NCBI GenBank assembly: GCA_963575745.1
Contig: CAUYUJ010013903.1
Span: 180,230 to 244,229, forward strand
DNA length: 64,000 nucleotides
DNA from: Prorocentrum cordatum
Lineage: Eukaryota; Sar; Dinophyceae; Prorocentrales; Prorocentraceae
Direction: 5' to 3'
Every line of letters starts with the position of its first letter. The first letter of the stretch is position 1. Positions 56,901 to 62,797 of the stretch are shown here, piece by piece. The notes below the pieces were generated by a model that searched no databases, had not been told where the DNA came from, and saw only the letters and a program-made list of their open reading frames with translations. A program made the translations under genes and the position numbers.

Positions 56901-59900
56901 AGCTCCACCCAAGGCCCCAGTGGCACAGGCCGCATGCGCCCGTCGCCCATTTTGGCACGCCCTTCACACGGTTCGTGGCGCCATAGGGAGCTCCACCGAA
57001 GGCCCCAGTGGCACAGGCCGCATGCGCCCGACGCCCAGTTTGGCACATCCCTCACACGGTTCGTGGCCACACAGGGAGTTCCAGCGAAGGCCCCAGTGGC
57101 ACAGGCCGCATGCGCCCGTCGCCCATTTTGGTATTCCACTCGCACGTTCCCTGGCCCTACAGGGAGCTCAAACGAAGCTCCCAGTTGCACAGGCTGCATG
57201 CGCCCGACGCCCATTTTGGCACACCCCTCACACGGTTCGTCGCCCCATAGGGAGTTCCAGCGAAGGCCCCAGTGGCACAGGCCGCATGCGCCCGTCCTTC
57301 TCATCTTGGCACACCCCTCACACGGTTCGTCGCCCCATGGGGAGTTCCACCGAAGGTCCCAGTGGCACAGGCCGCATGCGCCCGACGCCCATGTTGGCAC
57401 ACCTCTCACACGGTTCTTGGCCCTACAGGGAGTTCCACCGAAGGCCCCAGTGGCACAGGCCGCATGCGCCCGACGCTCATTTTGGCACACCCCTCACACG
57501 GCTCGTGGCCACAGGGAGTTCCACCCAAGGCCCCAGTGGCACAGGCCGCATGCGCCCGAAGCTCATTTTGGCACGGTTCGTGGCGCCAGAGGGAGTTCCA
57601 CCGAAGGCCCCAGTGGCACAGGCCGCGTGCGCCCGACGCTCATTTTGCCACACCCCTCACACGGTTCCTGGCCCCATAAGGAGCTCCACCGAAGGCCCCA
57701 GTGGCACAGGCCTCATGCGCCCGACGTTCATTTGGGCACACCCCTCTCATGGTTCATGGCGCCATAGGGAGCTCCACCGAAAGCGATACCCACAACGCGG
57801 TATTCACAATTGCGCATGGTAGGGTCTTTCGCCAGGATAATTGAATATTTGCTGTACTATTTTTGATGTTTCTTTCCAAATCCGCCTGTAGGAGGACATG
57901 CCCGACCTAACGATTGGGGGTCCAGCGCCGACCCGAGGAATCGGTGCGGATTCGGCGGCGCGCGCACGGAGGAGTCGCAAGTGGGGCAAAGAGTTTTTTT
58001 TTTAAGCCAGGGGCCTGCCCATCAGGAGCCATCGGCGCCCAAGAAGGGGCTCTTGTACGCCGGGAGGGCCACTTGCCGCCTCCAGGGAGGCGCCCCCCCC
58101 CCCCTGCGCTATGCAGTGGGGGTGCGCATCAAGAAACCATGTGCTTTTCGTCAGGGTGTCCTGGGTTTCTTCGCTCCCGCTGTGCGGTGGCTTCCCGCAG
58201 CCGTTGAAGAAGCTGCTGCGTTCAGGGCGCTCCCGGACTCCCCTCAGGCGCACCTCCCGCGCGGGATTTCAGGTTTGGGTTTCTTGCGAGGGTTTCTTGC
58301 GGCCGCGCCCTCACTGTACGCCCTGGTGCGCGCCGGTCACGGACCTCCGCCAGTCTGTGTGCCTGTGCCGTTCTCTGCTCGTCTCCAGGATCTTCCTCCC
58401 CGAGCCGGTGCGCTTCGGCGGCCGCCTGATCCCGCGCTGGGGCCTGGCTGTCTCGCGCTCGTTCGGGGACCTGCTGCTGAAGGAGCCGGAGAACTACGGC
58501 TGCAGCAAGGTGGGGCCCATCTCGATCCGATCGAGCCGATGCTCAAGCAATGGCGAAGCGTTCTGGCGTGCCTATAGCCCTACCAAACAATGTTCTAAGA
58601 CCCTATTTGTGGTTTCCACGAAATGCTCTTAGAACATTCCTGGTTGAGCCTGTCGTGTTTTCACACATCGGGCTTATGCTCTAAGAACATTGTTTTTACT
58701 CTGAGAACATTTTTGGGTTCAAGAACATGGCGTGGTAGGACTACAGGAATGCCGGGACGGTCGGTCCCTGCTCAAATCGAGCCGATTCGGCGTCGCTCTC
58801 GGCGGTGCCTGCGGTGGCGATGCGATGCTGTCCGGTGCCTGCGTGGCGCTGCTGTGCATCCTGGCGCGGCCACCTCGATTGGGTTGCGACTCCTCGCGGA
58901 TGCGGCTCGAGGATTGCGCACATTCCGAGATCGGCGCTGCACTGGAAATCTGCGCAAGTTCTGAAAGCGGCGCTGAGATCGGCGCGAAATTTGAGATCGG
59001 GACAGTTCTCAGCAACAAGAAACTACGCGACTTCTCGGGGGCTCCTCGCTGTTTTCTGCGATCGGCGCTGGACCTGAAATATCTGCGCAAATTCTGAGGT
59101 CGTCGCTGAGATCGGCGCAAATTCGGAGATCGGGCCAGTTCTCGGCAACAGGAAGTTACGCGACCTCTCGGAGGCTCCGTGCTGGTTTCTGCGATCGGCG
59201 CTGGATTGGAAAGGTCTGCGCAAATTCTGAGAGCGGCGCTGAGATCGGCGTAAAGTCGGAGATCGGGCCAGTTCTCGGCAAGAGGAAGTTTTCGCGACCT
59301 CTCGGAGCTTCCGCGCTGGTCTCTGCGACTGGCGCTGGACCGGAAATATCTGCGCAAACTCTGAGATTGACGCTGAGATTGGCGTACATGTTGAGATCGG
59401 CACCATTCTCTCGGCGTCCCCCCAGGCGACGCGCGCACCGAGAAATCTTATAGTATATGCGTCGTGGCGGGCGCTTTCTGGCCACACCGCTCGAGAAACG
59501 ATATACTACAAGATGGGTATACTCTATGTTCGGGTCGGACGCGCGCCTCCAAGGCGGACGTATAATATTAGTATGTCTCTGTGCGCCCCATTCTCGGAAA
59601 CAAGAAATTACGCGACTCCTCGGAGGTCCGCGCTGATTCCTGAGGTCGGCGCTGGATGCGTCCCCGCGGGCCGCGGGCGCGCGCAGCGCGCCAGGGGCGG
59701 CGCCGCCGTCAGGGGGGTGGGCCCCAGCACCGAGCCAAGAAAGCCGCTCGGACCGTCGAAAGTTTGCTTGGTATCGCTCGGACGTGTGCACTTTTTCCCG
59801 GCGGGGGATTCTTAAGGAGCATGCTGGATCATCCTGCGAAAAAGCCACGCACGAAACCGACAAACAAACACAGGGAATTGACCCACCAATCGGCGGCGAG

Positions 59901-61393
59901 CGAGGGTGGGGGAAGTGAGAAGGGGAAGGCCTTCTCAGAAGGCGGCGGGACTTCTCAGAAGCCCTCGCGCCTTCTGACAGATGTTCTGCGTCTTCGGGGA
60001 AGACAGAGAAACTTCTCAGAGGACTGGGAGCCTTCCGAGCCTTCCGAGAAGGCCCGCCCCTTCTCACTTCCCCCCTGGGCTCGCCGCCGAACCAAACTGC
60101 CCCAAACCCAACGCGAAGGCCCCAATTTGCCCTCCATTCCCAGTGGCTGGGGTGTCGGGGAATACTGAAGAAGCACATGTGAAACTCGTGCCTCTTCCCC
60201 CGACCCGAAATGTGGGTCTTCGGGGTAGGTTGGGGTGGTCTGGTAGGTAGCCAGCCGATACAGCTACACTGCTCCTCGAGATTCGGCGGACGTTCCGATC
60301 CGAGCCGATTGTATCGATGCGCTGCCGACCGCCGCCCGAGGTCACGCCGGGCGGGCTGGTCTCCGCCGATCCCGAGCTCCACGTGGTCGACGTCGACCCC
60401 GCCACCGACAGGTTCCTGGTGCTGGCCTGCGACGGCATCTGGGACGTGCTGCGGGACGAGGACGCCGTGGCCGTATGCGCGGGGCAGGCTCAAGGGATGA
60501 AAGGGTGCCGATGCGCGTCGGTCGCTGAAGAGGGCACTTCCGGATCCCCAGATCCCAATCTGCTTCAGCCGCCTTCCTACTTCAAAAGAGTCTATATTTT
60601 TTGTTTCTCGTCCCTCCTTCTCGGGGGGTGGGCGCAGACCCAACCTGCTTTCACCGCCTTCCTACAGTCGGCCCGGATTAGTAGGTCGACCCTGCCAGCT
60701 CAAGGGTACCCTTGTGTCCTGTGCCTCGCGACGCGTGCCTTCTTACACTCCTATGGCGATGTGGCCCTCGGAAGGGTCTGGTGTCCTCTCGCGCGTCCTG
60801 TCCAATCAAGTCCGACTGTACTTCATGTTCCTGCCCGCTTCTTCCGACCGACGGGCACCGAGGCCCTGGCCTCGTTTTTTCGCATCTTTGGGGCCTCCGG
60901 GGAGGCTCTCGTCGCCACGGAGTCGCCTCGAAGTTCTGGTCCTGGGCGAGGTCCGGGGAGTGGTGGCATCGGCACCTCTCGGTATCCTTGTGGAAGTCGA
61001 TCAACGGAGAGGAAGCGTGCTGCCAAATAATTTCCAGAGGTCTAGAAGATGTCCAAGTCGGTTACGTTTTGAGCATGTAAAAACAAGCATGCTTGAGACA
61101 TGTTTAGAATCTTTTCTATTTGTTTCAAACACATCTTTAGCGCCTCCTCCTCCTCCTCCTCCTCCTCTCCACCTCCTCCTCTCTACCTCCTCCTCCTCCT
61201 CCTCCTCCTCCTCCTCCTCCTCCTCCTCCACTGCCATGGCATCCACAATGCCATCCCCGAGGCCGGGGCCGAGCTGGCCGCGCACTCCCTGGTGCCCGGC
61301 TCAGCCTGCCCGGCTCGGCCTGCGGGGGGCCGGACCCCCGGGGTCCTCGCGGGGCTGCCGCGGCGGCCGGCGTCCGCGGACGTCTCGTGTTAG
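47816..61393 (+). CDS. zinc-finger / PP2C-type protein phosphatase, 11 exons
   Basis: Metal-dependent Ser/Thr phosphatase of the PPM/PP2C family. Proposed exons: 47816-47962, 48120-48160, 49337-49427, 49811-49908, 50070-50130, 50310-50401, 51280-51423, 51973-52209, 58389-58509, 60341-60487, 61262-61393; total 1311 nt, 436 residues, in phase throughout. Start ATG has GCGCC before it. Residues 14-37 form a C2H2 finger (C14, C17, H30, H37); about 40-115 are a charged helix, probably coiled coil. The phosphatase domain runs from about 130: [10 protein letters not shown] (139-148), metal-site DGHSG (171-175), [10 protein letters not shown] (252-261), LAVSRSFGD (323-331), [10 protein letters not shown] (372-381). 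Every intron has AG|G at its 3' end; donors are GT (4), GC (3) and GA (3). The last exon lacks the usual GS-DN metal motif, so its C-terminus is doubtful or the enzyme is altered. The finger resembles the RBM5/10-type class, hinting at RNA or nuclear location; this is inference. Confidence 0.85.
47965..48116 (+). mobile_element. TIR element, family M copy 2, forming intron 1
   Basis: TCGGGGGTGGACAGACCTCC mirrors GGAGGTTTGTCCACCCCCGA. AAGGA flanks both sides (47960-47964 and 48117-48121). The 157-bp intron equals the 152-bp element plus one 5-bp duplication, which gives GA at the donor and AG|G at the acceptor. Confidence 0.92.
48120..48160 (+). CDS. phosphatase gene exon 2
   Basis: 41 nt, [13 protein letters not shown] plus AG. 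Acceptor GAAAG|G; donor CTGAG|GCTTTGG (GC). Joins exon 1 as DELVK-EHKEEV, a continuous charged helix. Confidence 0.65.
48582..48812 (+). mobile_element. dispersed element, family C copy 5
   Basis: CATCTACAGGACCAGTGGCG to GGTGTACAGAGTTCG, with the paired GTATACACCAGGATCC-like motifs at 48710-48742. Confidence 0.85.
48886..49032. mobile_element. hairpin TIR element, family B copy 3
   Basis: AACATAAACTCTTGGCGC mirrors GCGCCAGAAGTTTATGTT; centre GGCGGCGCCTCCGGCGCCGCC (21-bp palindromic region, first 20 bases GGCGGCGCCTCCGGCGCCGC). Confidence 0.85.
49337..49427 (+). CDS. phosphatase gene exon 3
   Basis: 91 nt after TTTGCTTCAG. Reads [20 protein letters not shown], then [10 protein letters not shown]; donor CGCAG|GTCGGG (GT). 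Confidence 0.75.
49428..49810 (+). mobile_element. family L element forming intron 3
   Basis: GTCGGGGGCCCCCCAAACGG at the left mirrors CGTTTGGGCCCCCA at the right; CGCAG is repeated on both sides. Interior holds several CACCGCACGGT/ACCGTGTGGTG inverted motifs. The 383-bp intron is GT-AG. Confidence 0.88.
49811..49908 (+). CDS. phosphatase gene exon 4
   Basis: 98 nt after CCCACGCAG. Reads [20 protein letters not shown] and a Ser/Thr/Gly linker; donor CTGAG|GCTGGGG (GC), created by a target duplication. Confidence 0.8.
49916..50067 (+). mobile_element. family A TIR element forming intron 4, 9-bp duplication
   Basis: TTACGACGGGCCTGTCCCCC mirrors GGGACGGGCCCGACTTAA. AGGCTGGGG is exact on both sides (49907-49915 and 50068-50076). 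The duplication supplies AG|GC as donor and AG|GC as acceptor context, so splicing removes the element plus one duplication and restores CTG-AGG-CTG. Confidence 0.95.
50070..50130 (+). CDS. phosphatase gene exon 5 (first PP2C motif)
   Basis: 61 nt reading [20 protein letters not shown], the conserved strand and glycine motif preceding the metal-binding ED. Donor CAG|GAGCCACG (GA). Confidence 0.85.
50131..50309 (+). mobile_element. family R element forming intron 5
   Basis: 179 bp, GA-AG. CAGGAG is present at both ends. The interior matches 30050-30185 (GGGAGATGGAGGGGAAG, then CCCTGGGCCCCCCTCAG). Confidence 0.75.
50310..50401 (+). CDS. phosphatase gene exon 6 (metal site DGH)
   Basis: 92 nt after GGGCCCCCCTCAG. 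Reads [15 protein letters not shown], then [13 protein letters not shown]. Donor CCGAG|GTTCGAG (GT). Confidence 0.85.
50402..51279 (+). mobile_element. family N element forming intron 6, expanded
   Basis: AGCAGGGGATCGACTACACA mirrors TGTGGTCGATCTCCTCGAG-type right end; AGGT(T/G)CG flanks both sides. Copies 1 and 2 of this family are about 160-175 bp; here a GATCGAT satellite and a family X-like block (50930-51150) enlarge it to 878 bp. Confidence 0.8.
50465..50710 (+). repeat. GAGATCGAT minisatellite
   Basis: Degenerate 12-bp units such as GTGAGATCGATA and GTGATATCGATT. Confidence 0.92.
51280..51423 (+). CDS. phosphatase gene exon 7
   Basis: 144 nt. Reads [17 protein letters not shown], then [20 protein letters not shown], matching the helical pair of PP2C. 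Donor GCGAG|GCCCGTG (GC). Confidence 0.85.
51450..51602. mobile_element. TIR element, family O copy 1 (intron 7)
   Basis: GGGGGTCAACGCAAACGGGG mirrors CTGACCCGGGTCTGCATTGA; inside are GGATCCTGCAGGATCC palindromes. Confidence 0.8.
51612..51800 (+). mobile_element. family P element copy 2 (intron 7)
   Basis: Carries, in inverse order to 25796-26030, GCCTCGCGGGCCGGGCCCCG, GTTCGCGGATGCCCTGCGC and CCGGAATCCAGACCGCGAGC. Confidence 0.65.
51973..52209 (+). CDS. phosphatase gene exon 8 (GDSR motif)
   Basis: 237 nt. Reads [36 protein letters not shown], then [20 protein letters not shown] and VGFQGVW. Donor TGGAG|GATCTCG (GA); AGGATCT is repeated at the start of exon 9. Confidence 0.85.
52252..52351. 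mobile_element. left half of family B copy 4, split by a family A element
   Basis: GTCCGCGCGGATGTCTCGGG continues to CTCCGCGCGCCAGTGGATGA and stops at the family A left end. The right half resumes at 57911 (GGGGGTCCAGCGCCGACCCG, then GAATCGGTGCGGATTC), ending near 57980. Confidence 0.85.
52741..53660 (+). repeat. 445-bp tandem repeat, about two copies
   Basis: AACATCGTGGGGGTGTTTTC occurs at about 52760 and 53206; GTTTTACGAAGGGAATGGGG at about 53118 and 53563. Each unit is itself made of CTTGGGGCC-type repeats. Confidence 0.93.
53918..57790 (+). repeat. ~90-bp minisatellite with higher-order structure
   Basis: About 40 units around CCCCATAGGGAGCTCCACCG, AAGGCCCCAGTGGCAC and GGC-CATGCG, then CACACGGTTCGTGG. 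Three blocks each start with CTGTGGTGTTG(G/A)G and GAGAC(A/G)GCGCCCCG (53918, 54680, 56155) and the first two carry a CTC tract. TCGTCAGGCTAATTT before two of the blocks resembles the element's own right interior at 57828. Confidence 0.93.
58121..58315. mobile_element. TIR element, family U copy 2 (intron 8)
   Basis: GCGCATCAAGAAACCATGTG to GGGTTTCTTGCGGCCGCG, matching 3268-3465. Confidence 0.8.
58389..58509 (+). CDS. phosphatase gene exon 9
   Basis: 121 nt after CTCGTCTCCAG. Reads [18 protein letters not shown], then [19 protein letters not shown]. Donor AGCAAG|GTGGGG (GT). Separated from exon 8 by about 6.2 kb, mostly the giant family A element. Confidence 0.85.
58541..58775 (+). mobile_element. 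family F element with 11-bp flanking duplication (intron 9)
   Basis: CTCAAGCAATGGCGAAGCG to GACGGTCGGTCCCTGCTCA. ATCGAGCCGAT flanks it at 58530-58540 and 58776-58786. Interior carries four TTCTAAGA/TCTTAGAA-type motifs. Confidence 0.9.
58926..59410 (+). repeat. ~131-bp tandem repeat, about 3.5 copies (intron 9)
   Basis: Units around CGCTGAGATCGGCGCAAATT, GAGATCGGGCCAGTTCTCGG and TACGCGACCTCTCGGAGGCT. The array resumes after 59587, so it was interrupted by family V. Confidence 0.9.
59411..59587 (+). mobile_element. family V element, 177 bp, 8-bp duplication
   Basis: Inserted in the 131-bp repeat; CCATTCTC is exact on both sides (59403-59410 and 59588-59595). Confidence 0.92.
59650..59770. 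mobile_element. hairpin element, family B copy 5, truncated
   Basis: CGCGCAGCGCGCCAGGGGCG to CCGCTCGGACCGTCGAAAGT; left arm mostly missing. Confidence 0.65.
59904..60080. mobile_element. TIR element, family H copy 4
   Basis: GGGGGAAGTGAGAAGGGGAA mirrors CCCCTTCTCACTTCCCCCC; the cleanest copy. Confidence 0.88.
60085..60255. mobile_element. TIR element, family I copy 2
   Basis: ACCAAACTGCCCCAAACCC mirrors GGTTGGGGTGGTCTGGTAGG; shares AATTTGCCCTCCAT and CCCGACCCGAA-type motifs with copy 1. Confidence 0.75.
60341..60487 (+). CDS. phosphatase gene exon 10 (metal site DG-WD)
   Basis: 49 codons after CCGCCCGAG. Reads [20 protein letters not shown], then [20 protein letters not shown]. Donor GGGCAG|GCTCAAGG (GC). 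Confidence 0.85.
60845..60992 (+). mobile_element. TIR element, family T copy 5 (intron 10)
   Basis: GGGCACCGAGGCCCTGGCC to GTGGTGGCATCGGCACC; core CTCGTCGCCAC and CGCCTCGAAGTTCTGG. Confidence 0.7.
61000..61142 (+). mobile_element. dispersed element, family S copy 2 (intron 10)
   Basis: GGAGAGGAAGCGTGCTGCC, then AATAATTTCCAGAGGTCTAG, then GAGCATGTAAAAACAAGC. Confidence 0.7.
61143..61230. repeat. (CTC)n tract before the last exon
   Basis: Interrupted CTC; lies 30 bp before the proposed acceptor of exon 11. Confidence 0.95.
61262..61393 (+). CDS. phosphatase gene exon 11 (terminal, uncertain)
   Basis: Follows a CTC microsatellite that could act as pyrimidine tract and the acceptor CCCCGAG|G. 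Reads [20 protein letters not shown] and runs to TAG. The helix fits the expected position, but the family's GS-DN motif after it is missing. Confidence 0.5.
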   Translation, partial: AGAELAAHSLVPGSACPARPAGGRTPGVLAGLPRRPASADVSC

Positions 61394-61401
61394 TCGGGAG
61401 C

Positions 61402-61632
61402 CTTGAGACGGGGGTCCATGCAAACGGGGGTCAGCCAGGGCACCGGATCCTGCAGGATCGTGCGAAGACCCCCTCTGGCTGACCCGTGTTAGCGAGCCGC
61501 TCGTGGCCGCGAGGCGGTCGCGCATATTGGCTGACCCGGGTTTGCGAAGACCTGCGGTGCAGTTTTTTTTTCTGCATTGCAGTTTTTTGGTTTCCTGCTG
61601 ACCCGGGTCTGGATTGACCCGGGTCAGAAGAT
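61402..61632. mobile_element. TIR element, family O copy 2
   Basis: GGGGGTCCATGCAAACGGGG mirrors CTGACCCGGGTCTGGATTGA; contains two further CTGACCCG motifs and a TTTTTTTT-TGCA stretch. Confidence 0.8.
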
Positions 61633-61641
61633 CGCCGAGTC

Positions 61642-61802
61642 TTAGGTCAGGCCTGTCCCCTTACAGGGGGATATTGAAGGGGAAATAGGAAATATACAAA
61701 ACATACCCCCAAGTTGCTCAAACATGGTCAACAAAAATCGTCCCCAGACTAATTTTTCCTATTTTTGAATATTCCCCCTGTAGAGGGACAGGCCCGACTC
61801 CA
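61642..61802 (+). mobile_element. family A TIR element, 161 bp
   Basis: TTAGGTCAGGCCTGTCCCC mirrors AGGGACAGGCCCGACTCC; inner ACAGGGGGATATT mirrors AATATTCCCCCTGT. Only AGTC is shared by the flanks. Confidence 0.85.
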
Positions 61803-61895
61803 GTCTCGTGTGCACCTGACAGCGCTGGCCTCTCCCGAGGCGTCGTCGATCCTCGACCCACAGTGCGGTGCACACCTGTTGGGCCCCCAGGGTCT

Positions 61896-62092
61896 CGGGC
61901 CGAACGAAAGGGGGGATCTAGGGAAAGGGGGAGTTACGAAATCTGCTGCATGCAGCCGGTTTCGGCCCCGCCGCCGGGCCCATTCCGTGATACATGGGCG
62001 CCTCCCTGCGCCGGGAGGCGCTGGGTAAATCAGCTACGTGAGCTGATTCTCTATCCTACCCTTTACTATCCCCCCCTTTAGTTCCTCCCGAG
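61896..62092 (+). mobile_element. TIR element, family E copy 3
   Basis: CGGGCCGAACGAAAGGGGGG at the left; CCCCCCTTTAGTTCCTCCCG at the right; ATACATGGGCGCCTCCCTGC and TCAGCTACGTGAGCTGA inside. Confidence 0.85.
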
Positions 62093-62234
62093 AGTCGAAC
62101 GAGCATCGCATTTGAGCGGTGCCCCAAGAGCGTCCAAACATGGTGCGGCGCATAGTCGCCGTTCGCGGTGCGTTGGATGCTCGTGTCGGGGACCTTCCGG
62201 AGGCCCACCTCCCGGATCTGTTCGACTATTTTCG

Positions 62235-62345
62235 ACCCCAGCTTGACTCAAGTTTGACTCAAGTTCTGCTCAAGTTCGACTCAACTTCGACTCAGGTTCG
62301 ACGCAGGTTCGACTCAGGGTCGGCTCCACTCGACGGACGTTCAAC
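62235..62345 (+). repeat. 11-12 bp minisatellite GTTCGACTCAA
   Basis: About nine units of CAAGTTCGACT / CAGGTTCGACT type. Confidence 0.9.
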
Positions 62346-62617
62346 GCAGCTCCGACGTGTCTCCAGGAATGTGCCCAGGATGCGCATTCAGGCTATGGCG
62401 TGCGGTCAGGAACGTCTGCTTCGCGTGGCGTCTCTGGCCCATCACCAGACTTCAGTAGCGCGACACGCCAGCACGCAGCAGCGGAGCCACGCGCCTCAGC
62501 GTGTCGCGGGGGCCAGCGCCGCGTCGTGTCGAGCAGAGGCTGCTGGCCGCATCATTTGGGTGTTTTGGCCTCTGGTCGGGTGTTGCCAGAAGTGCCCCTT
62601 GCCCAAGGCGCCCCCAG
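62346..62617. other. unassigned sequence
   Basis: No feature recognised. Confidence 0.4.
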
Positions 62618-62792
62618 TCGGGGGTGGACAGAACCCCCAACAGTGCCACGTCGATTAATTAGTGAATTGTCCGTTTTCGGTTCTCGAGAGGGCGCCGTGG
62701 CCGTTATTTTCCAGGCTTGCGCCCGCCAGGTTTGGGCCTCAAATCGTTTTCACTGAACCACGTTTTACTTAAGGGGCTCTGTCCATCCCCGA
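62618..62792 (+). mobile_element. TIR element, family M copy 3, 5-bp duplication
   Basis: TCGGGGGTGGACAGAACCCC mirrors GGGGCTCTGTCCATCCCCGA. CCCAG flanks both sides (62613-62617 and 62793-62797). Confidence 0.92.
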
Positions 62793-62797
62793 CCCAG

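Larger units (their letters stand above)
52352..57910 (+). mobile_element. giant family A element, 5.56 kb, inserted in family B inside intron 8
   Basis: TTAAGTCGGGCATATCCC at 52352 mirrors GGACATGCCCGACCTAA ending at 57910; inner CTACTGGAG and CCTGTAGGAGG also match other copies. Flanks TGATAGGA and CGATTGGG agree at 5 of 8. Inside: AT repeats, a 445-bp repeat, CTC tracts and a 90-bp minisatellite. No protein gene was recognised. Confidence 0.8.

Noticed and set aside
55000-57790. Repeated SL-like CCATTTTGGC as relict spliced leaders
   Set aside because: Only 10 of 22 bases match and the flanks follow the satellite unit, not the leader.
59156-60643. Minus-strand 495-codon frame
   Set aside because: Antisense to phosphatase exon 10 and several TIR elements; the real coding signal is on the plus strand.
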